Source of the DNA: Knoellia sp031844405
Lineage (GTDB): Bacteria > Actinomycetota > Actinomycetes > Actinomycetales > Dermatophilaceae
Length of the DNA stretch: 64,000 nt
NCBI GenBank assembly: GCA_031844405.1
Contig: JAUZVC010000001.1
Span: forward strand, 558,001-622,000
Direction: 5' to 3'
Below are positions 15,676 to 24,245 of this stretch, piece by piece. The notes beneath the pieces were generated by a model that was not told where the DNA came from, searched no databases, and was given only the letters and a program-made list of their open reading frames with translations. A program made the translations under genes and the position numbers. Numbering within the stretch: the stretch's first letter is position 1; each line of letters opens with the position of its first letter.

Positions 15676-17219
15676 GCCCGACCTCCCGTCGCCGTCGAGA
15701 TCCGGGTGCGGGACAGCGGCGCCCACGCCTGCACCGCACAGAACGGGGCGCACTGGTGGGCGTCGGTCTCGGCGTTGACGGTCGCGACGTGGACACAGCA
15801 CTGGGTGAGCCGTTCCTCGATCATCGTGTTCATGTCCATGAAGGGCTTGACCGTCACGCGCAGCACGCGTTCAGCGAGCAGCGCGCGCAGCTTCTCGTGC
15901 CGGCCCGGCAGCCGGGACGACGCGAGGGTGGCGAGGGTCCCGATCCCGAGGTCGCAGCTCGTGCAGATGTCCTTCCAGATCGTCGCCATCGACGGGTGCG
16001 ACAGCGAGGACTGCTCGCTGAGGAGGTCGAGGAGCGAGCCGCGCACGATCGCCTTCATCGCGTCGGGGATCGTGTCGTCGGCGATCCGGTTCGCGAGGAG
16101 GTCGGGCTCGAGGTCGAGCCACTCCTTGAGCCGGTCGTGTCCGATGAGCGAGGTGAGCGAGCGCCACTCGCCGGCGTCGTCACGCAGGAGGTAGCCGACT
16201 GAGCAGCAGTGCGGGTGGCTGCACGGCAATGCGGTGAGGTCGCGCCACGTCACCTGCCCACCGGTCTGTCCCTCGAGGCGCGCGAGCACACCGGTGTGGG
16301 TGAGCCGGTCGAGCGGGTCCACCCCGCTGCCGCGACCGCTGCCGAAGACCGGCTGGATCGTCACCCCGCCGACGTAGGGCGTGTCGAGGGCGCGCTTGAC
16401 GACGTGACCGATCTCGTCGTCGTTGACGCCGAGTGCGGCCGTCATCGTCAGCGTCGTGAAGATCCCCGCACCCGACAGCCGCTCGATCGCGCGCTCCTTG
16501 AAGCGGCGGATGTCGGCGCCACGGTGGGTGATCGACGCCTGTGCCGACTCACCGTCGTACTGGAGGTAGACCTCGACGCGCTCGCGGTGGCGGCGCAGCA
16601 GGGCGAGCAGCTCGTCGTCCTGGGCGATGCGCAGCCCGTTGGTGTTGACGAGGACGCGCACGATCGGCCGGGCGGTCACTGCGTCGAGCAGCTCCTCGAG
16701 ATGCGGGTAGAGCGTCGGCTCACCCCCGGAGAGCATGAGGACGTCGATGCGGCCGTTCTCGCGGGACAGCCGGGTGTCGATCGACGCGAGCACCTGCTCC
16801 AGCGGCGCGACCGAGGCCAGCGCGGGCGAGGACTCGGCGAAGCACGTCGGGCACTTGAGGTTGCAGTGGTCGAGCAGGTCCTCGAGCAGGATGCAGGTGT
16901 GCTGGGTCTGCATCTGCGGCAGCCCGTCCTCGTAGGCGCTCGGCACCGGCTTGAAGTTGCCGAGGGTGTCGGGCTGGTGCACCTTCGTCGGCGCGGTCCA
17001 CTGCTCGAGGTAGGCGAGGATCTCGGGCGACTCGTCGTAGAGCGTGCGGACGAGCCCGTGGTCGGGACAGCCCCGCTCGAGCCACACCCGGCCGTCCCGC
17101 ACGGCGAGCCAGCCGCTGAGCCGGCGCACGTCGGCGAGCGGCCGGTCGGGCCGCTCCTCGTGGCACAGGGGACAGAACGCGTTGACGTAGCGGTGCACGC
17201 GCGAGTCTCGCAACGGCAT
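15672..17219 (-). CDS. Radical SAM protein, COG1964 / tetraether-synthase-like
   Basis: A 515-residue radical SAM enzyme. The SAM cluster motif is C119-x3-C123-x2-C126 (HCNLKCPTCFA). The N-terminus has a rubredoxin-like knuckle with CPLC (16-19) and CPDHG (51-55), and the C-terminus has more cysteines in PCSHPHCC, ICTSCDLG, QCCVHV and HQCAPFC. This order matches my recollection of COG1964, which contains the archaeal tetraether synthase Tes. The block where Tes has extra cysteines before HTC reads EDGLPQMQTQHTC here, without them. ATG 17219 is preferred over an upstream GTG because AGGAG sits 6 bases before it. It is coupled to an Lgt-like gene. Confidence 0.78.
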   Translation of the reverse strand: MPLRDSRVHRYVNAFCPLCHEERPDRPLADVRRLSGWLAVRDGRVWLERGCPDHGLVRTLYDESPEILAYLEQWTAPTKVHQPDTLGNFKPVPSAYEDGLPQMQTQHTCILLEDLLDHCNLKCPTCFAESSPALASVAPLEQVLASIDTRLSRENGRIDVLMLSGGEPTLYPHLEELLDAVTARPIVRVLVNTNGLRIAQDDELLALLRRHRERVEVYLQYDGESAQASITHRGADIRRFKERAIERLSGAGIFTTLTMTAALGVNDDEIGHVVKRALDTPYVGGVTIQPVFGSGRGSGVDPLDRLTHTGVLARLEGQTGGQVTWRDLTALPCSHPHCCSVGYLLRDDAGEWRSLTSLIGHDRLKEWLDLEPDLLANRIADDTIPDAMKAIVRGSLLDLLSEQSSLSHPSMATIWKDICTSCDLGIGTLATLASSRLPGRHEKLRALLAERVLRVTVKPFMDMNTMIEERLTQCCVHVATVNAETDAHQCAPFCAVQAWAPLSRTRISTATGGRA

Positions 17220-17239
17220 ACCGGCTCCTCGGGGTGCGC

Positions 17240-18031
17240 TCACGCGCTCACCTCCACGGGCTGGGCGGGACGGGTGGGTGCGTACGCGCCGGACCGCCAG
17301 CGCCACACGATGCGCGCCAGCACGACCGGGACGGTCACGGCGAGGAAGAGCTGTGGCCGGGTGAGACCCATCCAGACGACCTCGTTGCCGCGCACCGCCT
17401 CGACGGCGAACCGGAAGACCCCGTATGCCGCGACGTACCAGACGAAGGTCTCTCCCGGAGGCAGGTCGCGGTGGCGAAGCCACAGCCACAGCACCGCGAA
17501 CGCCGTGGCGTGGAAGGCGATCTCGTAGACGAACGAGGGGTGGAGCGGGACGCCGGCGACGCTCCCCGTCCGCTCGGCCGCGGCGGCGTCGAGGGTGATC
17601 CCCCAGCCGCCAGCGGTCGGCGTGCCCGGCTTCTCGGTGAGCAGGCAGCCGACCCGCCCGACGGCCATGCCGAGCGCGACCGCGGGCGCGAAGAGGTCGC
17701 CGGTGCGCAGCCGGTAGCCGGTGAGCCGCTTGGCGACGTGGACACCGAGCCAGGCGCCCACGAGCCCGGAGAGGATGGAGCGGTTGCCGTGGAGCCACTG
17801 CTCCATGACCGAGGCGTTCTGCCGGAGGTCGAGGTGCTGGAGCCACGTCCCCATCCGCATGAGGACCGCCCCGCCGACGACGGCGCCGAGGACGACGTGC
17901 AGCAGCCGCTCGTCGCGCTGGCCGCGACGCCGCGCCTCGACGACGAAGACCACCGCGGCCACGACGACACCGAGGGCCACGAAGAGCTCGTGGGCCGGGA
18001 CGGGTCCGAGGCGGGGGATCACGTGGGACAC
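17240..18031 (-). CDS. Lgt-like (prolipoprotein diacylglyceryl transferase family) membrane protein
   Basis: A 263-residue integral membrane protein with about seven hydrophobic helices. It keeps several Lgt landmarks: GRVGC (125-129, for GRxGN), HPSFVYE (164-170) and RFAVEAVR (207-214). It lacks others: the HGGL histidine region reads SILSGLVGA and the Asn of GRxGN is Cys. It is therefore probably not the housekeeping Lgt but a relative with a changed reaction. The GTG start at 18031 leads the operon, 20 bases upstream of the radical SAM gene. Confidence 0.72.
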   Translation of the reverse strand: MSHVIPRLGPVPAHELFVALGVVVAAVVFVVEARRRGQRDERLLHVVLGAVVGGAVLMRMGTWLQHLDLRQNASVMEQWLHGNRSILSGLVGAWLGVHVAKRLTGYRLRTGDLFAPAVALGMAVGRVGCLLTEKPGTPTAGGWGITLDAAAAERTGSVAGVPLHPSFVYEIAFHATAFAVLWLWLRHRDLPPGETFVWYVAAYGVFRFAVEAVRGNEVVWMGLTRPQLFLAVTVPVVLARIVWRWRSGAYAPTRPAQPVEVSA

Positions 18032-18174
18032 CCTCCCACCCGAGCCGGGCTCGCGCCCGAGTATTGCGACTCAGGCCCGCGTGCCGGTCGGTCGCGTCCG
18101 GCACCCGTCGGGGGTGGCCTGACGTGTCGAGGTGCCGCGGGGCGCCGAGCCGTGACAGAACCCCGACGTGATGG

Positions 18175-21075
18175 TCAGCGGACGAGACCGCGCTCGCGGG
18201 CGATCGCCGCGGCCTCGGTGCGCGACGAGGCACCGAGCTTGGCGAGGATGCGCGAGACGTGGACGCTCGCCGTCTTGGTCGAGATGAAGAGCTGCGCGCC
18301 GACCTGCCCGTTGCTCAGGCCGCGTGCGACGAGCTCGAGCACCTCCTGCTCGCGCGGGGTGAGGGCGTCGGGGTCGTCCGCCGAGGTGGCCGGCGTCGAC
18401 TCGAGTGCGTCGAGCTCGCGGAGCAGGGGGGCGGCGCGCAGACGTGTCGCGACCTCACGCGCGAGGTCGGCCTCGCGCCGAGCCCCGGCGAGGTCGCCCG
18501 AGGCCCGCAGGACGGAGGCGAGCCTCGCTCGTGACCGCGCGGTCTCGTAGGGGTGGCCGTAGTGCTCGAAGGCGTCCACCGACTCCTGCCACGCAGCCAC
18601 CATCTCGGCGAACGTTGGCGGGGTGCCCTGACCGGTGAGCCACCGCACCCGCAGCAGCTCGGCGCGCACGCGTCGGTCCCAGGCCCACGTCTCGGTGTTG
18701 GTGTCCTCGATGGCCGACGTCGTGGGCTCGAGCACGCCGCGCTGCGGCTCGCCGACGATCGCGTCGACCCGGGCCGTCATGGTCTCCAGGTCGGCCGTCG
18801 CGCGCCGCAGCAGTGCGGCGTCGAGCCGTGGTGCGTTGCCGGCCACCTGCCCGGCGACGAGCGCGGTCAGTCGCACGACGGCGTGGAACCGGCCCCACGT
18901 GCGCTCGAGGTCGTCGACGGCGTCCTCGGCGATGTCGAGGGCGCGCGCGAGGTCACCGCGGTGGCCGTAGTGCTCGACGGCCGGCATGACGAGCTGGACG
19001 ACGCCGAACCCGTCGACGTGCCACCACTCGCGCACCGCCGCGATCTCGCCCTCGGCGATGTCCTCGCCGCGCGCGGCGCGCACCGACATGAGCGCGGCGT
19101 CGAAGAACGACCGCCCCGGCTGGGGCAGCAGCGGGTCGTCAACGTGCAGCCGGCGGACCGCGCCGTCCCAGTCACCGATCTCGTATGCCGTGAGCCCACC
19201 GATGAGTCTCGACTCGAGTGCGAAGGGGGCCCAGTCGATGTGGAGCTCCGCGGCGAGGGCGGCGCCGCGGTCGTAGGACTCGAGGGACTGCTCGAGGTGC
19301 CCGCGCCGGTGGTGCATCGTCGCCGCCTGGTGGTGGATGCGCACCCGCAGCGGGTCGCGGTCGCCGAGGTCGGCGAGAAGGCCCTCGATGTGGCGCTCGA
19401 GCGCGTCGAGGTCGTCGTGGACCTCGATGACCCGCGACATGACGGTGCGGATCTCGGTGAGCGGGGTCCCGAGGCGCTCGGCGAGCGCGGTCGCCTCCTC
19501 GCCGAGGGCGGCGGCCTCGGGGTACTGCCGGGTGTCGACGAGCTGCTGCATGTGCGCGGTCGTGACGAAGAGCCGGTCGGCGTCGTCACCCTGCGGCGCG
19601 AGGGCCATCGCCTCGGTCGTCATGTCGAGCGGTGACTGCGCGAAGGCGAGGTCGACGAGCCGGCACCGGTTGGCGCAGGTCGCGAGCAGCCGGGCGCGCA
19701 CGGTCGGCGACTGGTCGGGGCCGGGGTGCTCGATGCGGTCGCGCAGGAGCTGCACCGACCGCACGATGTCGCCGGCGGTGAGCGCCGCGTCCGAGGCCTC
19801 GAGACTCACCTCGTCGCGTTCGGGTGCCTCCTCGGGCAGCCACCCGAGGGCGTCCTCGAGGTGCTGGAGGGCGTTCGCCGGGCCACCGACCGCGAGGTCC
19901 GCCCGCGCCGCCGCGCGGGCCGCGCGCACCGCGGTGACGAGGTCGCCCGAGGCAGCGGCGTGGCGGGCCAGCTCCGCCGGGGAGCCGAGCGCGGGATCGG
20001 CGGCCAGCGCACCGGCATACGCGCGGTGCAGGCGGATCCGCTGTCCCGGGAGGAGGTCGGCGGTGGTGGTCTCGGCGAGGAGGGCGTGGCGGAAGGCGTA
20101 GGCGGGCGGCCACCGCGTCTCGATGACGTGCCGTTCGACGGCCTCGGCGATCGCTGCCTCGAGCTCGGCCTCGTCGAGGTCGACGAGGCGGACGAGGAGG
20201 TCGTGGGTGATCGTCCGGCCGCCGACGGCCATCGTCCGCACGACCTCCTGCGCCGGCGCGGAGAGCTGCTCGACCCGGGCCCAGAGGACGCGGCTCAGGC
20301 CGCCCGAGATCGGCTGACCCGAGACGGTGCTCGCTGCGAGCTCCTCGGCGAAGAACGGGTTGCCCTCGGCGCGGCGGGTGATCTCCTGCGTCGTCCGGGA
20401 GCCGAGGTCGAGGGAGCCGGCGCCGGCGACGATGTCGCGGATGGCGTCGTCGTCGAGCGGCTTGAGGTCGACGTGCTCGACACCGGCGATGCGCGCCCAC
20501 ACGGCGAGGGTCTCGTGGAGCGGGTGGCGGCGGTGGAGGTCGTCGGAGCGGTAGGTGACGACGAGCGCGACGGGTGAGGAGAACCCGCGGGTGAGCAGGA
20601 GGGTCATGAGGTCGCGCGAGGACGGGTCGGCCCAGTGGGCGTCCTCGAGCACGACGAGCAGTGGCGAGCGCTCGCCGACGACGGTGAGCAGGGCGTGGAC
20701 GGCCTCGGCGACCTGGCCGGGGGAGGAGGCGCCGGCGCTGTCGCGGCGACCGGGGAGGAGCACGGCGAGGGCCGGGCGGGTCGCGACGACCTGTTCGACG
20801 GCCTCGGGGTCGAGGACCTCGAGCCGCGAGACGAGCTCGGTGAAGGGGAGGTGGGCGACTCCGCTGCCGGACTGGCCGACGCAGTGCCCCCAGGCGACGG
20901 TCCAGCCGGCCTCCTCGGCGTCGGCGGCGACGCGGGCGAGCAGGCTCGACTTGCCGATGCCCGCGTCGCCGGACACGACGACGCCGCCCCCGCGAGGCGC
21001 GTCGAGTCCGAGGATCTCGACGAGCCTGGCGAGGTCGGCGTCGCGTCCGACGAGCTCGCGCACGGGAGGGGTCAT
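18175..21075 (-). CDS. LAL-type (AAA ATPase + LuxR HTH) transcriptional regulator
   Basis: A 966-residue regulator. Walker A is SGDAGIGKSS at residues 35-44, a Walker B-like VVLEDAHWADPSS follows, then a long alpha-helical TPR-like middle, and a LuxR HTH in the last 63 residues (LTPREQEVLELVARGLSNGQVGAQLFISTKT). This is the MalT/LAL architecture, in which an inducer and ATP drive activation. The ATG at 21075 gives the sequence MTPPVRELVGRDADL, the normal LAL opening. A 50-residue gene lies 62 bases upstream on the same strand. Confidence 0.85.
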   Translation of the reverse strand: MTPPVRELVGRDADLARLVEILGLDAPRGGGVVVSGDAGIGKSSLLARVAADAEEAGWTVAWGHCVGQSGSGVAHLPFTELVSRLEVLDPEAVEQVVATRPALAVLLPGRRDSAGASSPGQVAEAVHALLTVVGERSPLLVVLEDAHWADPSSRDLMTLLLTRGFSSPVALVVTYRSDDLHRRHPLHETLAVWARIAGVEHVDLKPLDDDAIRDIVAGAGSLDLGSRTTQEITRRAEGNPFFAEELAASTVSGQPISGGLSRVLWARVEQLSAPAQEVVRTMAVGGRTITHDLLVRLVDLDEAELEAAIAEAVERHVIETRWPPAYAFRHALLAETTTADLLPGQRIRLHRAYAGALAADPALGSPAELARHAAASGDLVTAVRAARAAARADLAVGGPANALQHLEDALGWLPEEAPERDEVSLEASDAALTAGDIVRSVQLLRDRIEHPGPDQSPTVRARLLATCANRCRLVDLAFAQSPLDMTTEAMALAPQGDDADRLFVTTAHMQQLVDTRQYPEAAALGEEATALAERLGTPLTEIRTVMSRVIEVHDDLDALERHIEGLLADLGDRDPLRVRIHHQAATMHHRRGHLEQSLESYDRGAALAAELHIDWAPFALESRLIGGLTAYEIGDWDGAVRRLHVDDPLLPQPGRSFFDAALMSVRAARGEDIAEGEIAAVREWWHVDGFGVVQLVMPAVEHYGHRGDLARALDIAEDAVDDLERTWGRFHAVVRLTALVAGQVAGNAPRLDAALLRRATADLETMTARVDAIVGEPQRGVLEPTTSAIEDTNTETWAWDRRVRAELLRVRWLTGQGTPPTFAEMVAAWQESVDAFEHYGHPYETARSRARLASVLRASGDLAGARREADLAREVATRLRAAPLLRELDALESTPATSADDPDALTPREQEVLELVARGLSNGQVGAQLFISTKTASVHVSRILAKLGASSRTEAAAIARERGLVR

Positions 21076-21137
21076 GAGTCGAAGTATCGACGACTCCACC
21101 GACTCGGGCGCGAGCCCCACTCCGGAGGTCACCCGGT

Positions 21138-21290
21138 TCAGCGGGTGCGGCGGGCGGCGCTGACACGGGCCCGCACGCGGCGGATCACGTGGAGCGAGGA
21201 GCCCGGGCGCTCCTGCGTCTCGGGGAACTGGCCGTAGCGGGCGTGCATCTCTGCGCGGACGGCCTCGGGGGTGATGAAGGAGGTGTTCAT
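21138..21290 (-). CDS. Small basic protein (50 residues)
   Basis: Reads MNTSFITPEAVRAEMHARYG and ends VRARVSAARRTR. The ATG at 21290 has AAAGGA 7 bases upstream and codons are GC3-rich as in neighbouring genes. It precedes the LAL regulator on the same strand. Family not recognised. The basic C-terminus could bind nucleic acid or simply be disordered. Confidence 0.55.
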   Translation of the reverse strand: MNTSFITPEAVRAEMHARYGQFPETQERPGSSLHVIRRVRARVSAARRTR

Positions 21291-21341
21291 CGCTGGTCCT
21301 TTCCGACCTGGGCTGTTGCTGACTCCTCAACAGTCGTCGGA

Positions 21342-21424
21342 TGAGGTAGCGGCCCACATCGGGCAGGTGCCGTATTTCGTGCGTGACCGCCTACCTCAGG
21401 CGGGCTCTGCTCCCTACCTCAGGC
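21342..21424. promoter_or_regulatory. Three CTACCTCA-type repeats between divergent genes
   Basis: CTACCTCAGGC occurs directly repeated at 21391-21401 and 21414-21424 (23-base period), with an inverted copy TGAGGTAG at 21342-21349. They lie between the small gene/LAL pair and the divergent secreted-protein gene. The layout suits a LuxR/LAL activator, but this is inference. Confidence 0.45.
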
Positions 21425-21564
21425 ACGTCGTATGCCGTCCGCCCGGCTGCGTGCCGCGACCCCGCCGCCCGGGGCCGGACCAATCCCTCACCCCCGGTCA
21501 CGCCGAACCCCACGGGCAACGCGCCGGGCCGAGCGTCGGTCCGGAACGACGAAGGAGCGCAACG

Positions 21565-22359
21565 ATGCGAACCACCACACGAGCTGCACTCGCCCTCCCG
21601 GGCACGGCGCTGCTGATCCTGGCCGGGGCGGCCGGAGCGAGCGCCGACGAGTCCTACGACATGAAGCTCACCGACACCATGGGCAACGACAGCGGTTCGT
21701 CCTCGACGGCGCAGCTGACCGTCGACGGCGACACCCTCAAGATCTCGATCGAGGGTGAGGGCTTCACGCCGAACTCGCCGCACGCGCAGCACTTCCACGG
21801 GTCCTTCTCGGAGGACAAGAAGTTCACCTGCCCCGACGGCTCCGCCGACAAGGACGGCGACGGCCAGGTCAACACCGAGGAGGGCCTCCCGATGTATGGC
21901 GACGTCATCCTCTCGCTCACGACCTCGGGGGACACCGGCGCCAAGAGCGGTCTGGCGATCGACCGGATGCCGAAGGCGGACGCCGACGGCAACCTCTCCT
22001 ACAGCCGCACGATCGAGCTGCCCGCCGGCGCCGGGGCCAAGCTCAAGAACCTCCACGTCGTCCAGCACGGGCTCGACGCCAACGGCAACGACGAGTACGA
22101 CCTCGAGGCCCTGGGCGAGTCCACCTTCGCGAAGTCGCTCGGTGTCAACGGCATCCCCGAGGAGGCGACCAACCCGGCCACGTGTGGGACGGTCACCGGC
22201 GCCTCCGTCGGCGACATGCCCTCCGGCGGCGTCGACACCGGTGACGGCACGACCGACGGCATCGAGGCCGGTGGCACGTTCGGCCTCGCCGGAGCGGCCT
22301 TCGCCATCGCGGGTGGTGCCCTGCTCTACCGCCGCCGCCTCGCCACGGACAAGGCCTGA
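21565..22359 (+). CDS. Secreted CHRD-like protein with sortase-type C-terminal anchor
   Basis: A 264-residue exported protein. Residues 1-27 are a signal peptide ending GASADES. The middle (TAQLTVDGDTLKISIEGEGF...HAQHFHGSF) resembles CHRD-type beta domains and has a DKDGDGQVNTEEG calcium-loop-like stretch. The tail has DMPSGGVDTGDGT, a hydrophobic helix and the basic end YRRRLATDKA, the order of a cell-wall sorting signal but without LPxTG. GAAGGAG precedes the ATG. A class F sortase follows 11 bases later, so this is its likely substrate. Confidence 0.72.
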   Translation: MRTTTRAALALPGTALLILAGAAGASADESYDMKLTDTMGNDSGSSSTAQLTVDGDTLKISIEGEGFTPNSPHAQHFHGSFSEDKKFTCPDGSADKDGDGQVNTEEGLPMYGDVILSLTTSGDTGAKSGLAIDRMPKADADGNLSYSRTIELPAGAGAKLKNLHVVQHGLDANGNDEYDLEALGESTFAKSLGVNGIPEEATNPATCGTVTGASVGDMPSGGVDTGDGTTDGIEAGGTFGLAGAAFAIAGGALLYRRRLATDKA

Positions 22360-22370
22360 GCGGACCTCCC

Positions 22371-23111
22371 ATGACGGATGACGGCACCAGCCGCAGCCGG
22401 CGCCTCTCGGTGTCGGCTGCGGCCGTCATGGTCTTCGGCCTGCTCGGGGTCGGTGCCACGGGGTACGCGCTGTCCCAGCAGGTCGGACCGCCCCCTCAGG
22501 CGGTGACGACGGCCAGTGGGCACGCCGGCCACGGTGGAGCGGAGGCCACCTCGCCGTCGGCCACACCGTCGACCTCGACCGGTGCCACGGGTGCCCCCCA
22601 CGCGGGGCACGGTGGGCAGGCGCCGCAGGGGAGCGCCTACGAGACCCCGAAGGGCCCACTTCTCCCACGGTCGCGACCCACCGAGGTCACCGTGCCCGGG
22701 CTCGGGGTGAGTGCACCGATCATCGACCTCTCGCTCCGCTCCGACCGTCGGATGGAGGTGCCCGACAACGGCACCGACGCAGGCTGGTTCACGAGCAGCC
22801 CCACACCCGGTGAGCTCGGACCGGCGGTCATCGCCGCCCACGTCACCCACCGGAGCAGGCCGGCGGTCTTCTTCGAGCTCGCGAGCATGCGCAAGGGCGA
22901 CCGGATCCAGGTCGCCCGAGAGGACGGCAGCACGGCGACCTTCGCCGTCACCGAGGTGGGTCAGTACCCCAAGAGCGACTTCCCGAGCGAGAAGGTCTAC
23001 GGCTCCGTCGACCGCGCGGCCCTGCGGCTCATCACCTGCGGAGGCGTGCTCGACGGCGAGACCGGCAGCCACGTCGACAACGTCGTCGTCTACGCCGACC
23101 TCGTGGCCTAG
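22371..23111 (+). CDS. Class F sortase
   Basis: A 246-residue membrane-anchored transpeptidase: one N-terminal helix (about 13-37), a His/Gly/Ala-rich linker with AGHGG repeats, then the sortase domain with catalytic His in AAHVTH and catalytic Cys in LITCGG. The position where class F sortases usually carry the catalytic Arg, just before DNVVVYA, reads SHVDN, with no Arg. It follows its probable substrate gene by 11 bases and likely joins that protein to peptidoglycan. Confidence 0.82.
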   Translation: MTDDGTSRSRRLSVSAAAVMVFGLLGVGATGYALSQQVGPPPQAVTTASGHAGHGGAEATSPSATPSTSTGATGAPHAGHGGQAPQGSAYETPKGPLLPRSRPTEVTVPGLGVSAPIIDLSLRSDRRMEVPDNGTDAGWFTSSPTPGELGPAVIAAHVTHRSRPAVFFELASMRKGDRIQVAREDGSTATFAVTEVGQYPKSDFPSEKVYGSVDRAALRLITCGGVLDGETGSHVDNVVVYADLVA

Positions 23112-23193
23112 CTGCCTCGCGGACCCGGGTGGGGTGCCGTGCCGCCCGGCGCGGGGTGCGGACTCAGGGGCTCGCGAGCCGGATCGCCGCTCC

Positions 23194-23249
23194 CGAGCCT
23201 CGTCAACGAGGCTCGCGAACGGACACCCGGCTCGGGAGCCGGGTGTCCG
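23194..23249. terminator. Double hairpin between convergent genes
   Basis: Two stems in series: CGAGCCTCGT with its complement (23194-23215, 2-base loop) and CGGACACCCGGCT with its complement (23220-23249, 4-base loop). They separate the sortase gene from the convergent SDR gene. Confidence 0.7.
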
Positions 23250-23262
23250 TCCGTGTGGTGCG

Positions 23263-24177
23263 TCAGAAGACGGGCTTGCCGCCGGTCACTCCGACGACGG
23301 TGCCCGAGACGTAGCTCGCCTCGTCGGAGGCGAGGAAGACGTAGGCCGCGGCGACCTCGACGGGCTGCCCGGCCCGGCCGAGCGGGGTGTCGGACCCGAA
23401 GCCCTCGACCTTCTCCTCCTCCATCGTCGCGGGGATGAGCGGGGTCCAGATCGGCCCCGGCGCCACCGCGTTGACGCGGATGCCGCGCGGTCCGAGCTCG
23501 CCGGCGAGGTTGACGACGAGGTTGTTGAGCGCGGCCTTGGTCGCGGCGTAGTCGAGGAGGTGGCCGGACGGCTCGTAGGCCTGGATCGACGTCGTGACGA
23601 TGACGCTGCCGCCGCTCTTCTCGAGCTCGCCGGCGAGCGCCTGCACGAGCCAGAACGTCGAGAAGACGTTCGTCGCGAAGGTGCGCTGAATCTGCTCGGG
23701 CGGGAAGGCCTCGAGGTCGTCGAAGGTCATCTGGTAGGCCGCGTTGCAGATGAGGACGTCGAGGCCGCCGAGCACCTCGACGGCGTCGGTCGCGAGCGTC
23801 TGGTTGGCGGCGAGCACGGTGAGGTCGGTGGCGAAGAGATGGGCGGTGCCACCGGCCTCGGCGACCGCCCGGACCGTGTCCTCGGCATCGGACTGTTCCT
23901 GCGGCAGGTGGGCGATGGCGATCGTCGCGCCCTCCTTGGCCATGGTGACGGCGACGGCCCGTCCGATGCCGGAGTCGCCGCCGGTGACGAGGACGCGCTT
24001 GCCCTCGAGCCGACCGCGTCCGGTCCACGAGGACTCGCCGTGGTCGGGGGCCGGTGTGAGCTCGTCGGTCGTGCCCGGCCAGTCCTGCTGCTGGCCGGGG
24101 ATGTCGCTGAGCTCCTCGGTGGACGCAGCCTGTGCGTTCGACGTCTGGTCGCTCGACGTCTGGTCGTTCGTCGACAT
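23263..24177 (-). CDS. Short-chain dehydrogenase/reductase (YghA/YdaD type)
   Basis: A 304-residue classical SDR with a 45-residue Gln/Asp/Ser-rich N-terminal extension, the cofactor motif TGGDSGIGRA, NAAYQ, and the catalytic YAATK. The extended N-terminus with QDWPG and the C-terminal SYVSGTVVGVTGG are typical of the general stress SDR group (YghA/YdaD-like). AGGAGGAG precedes the ATG at 24177. Substrate unknown. Confidence 0.83.
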   Translation of the reverse strand: MSTNDQTSSDQTSNAQAASTEELSDIPGQQQDWPGTTDELTPAPDHGESSWTGRGRLEGKRVLVTGGDSGIGRAVAVTMAKEGATIAIAHLPQEQSDAEDTVRAVAEAGGTAHLFATDLTVLAANQTLATDAVEVLGGLDVLICNAAYQMTFDDLEAFPPEQIQRTFATNVFSTFWLVQALAGELEKSGGSVIVTTSIQAYEPSGHLLDYAATKAALNNLVVNLAGELGPRGIRVNAVAPGPIWTPLIPATMEEEKVEGFGSDTPLGRAGQPVEVAAAYVFLASDEASYVSGTVVGVTGGKPVF

Positions 24178-24245
24178 GGGTCTCCTCCTGTTGCAGGGCG
24201 GGTGCTCCTCCTGTCCTACCCACCCTGCACTGGAAGGATGCCTCC

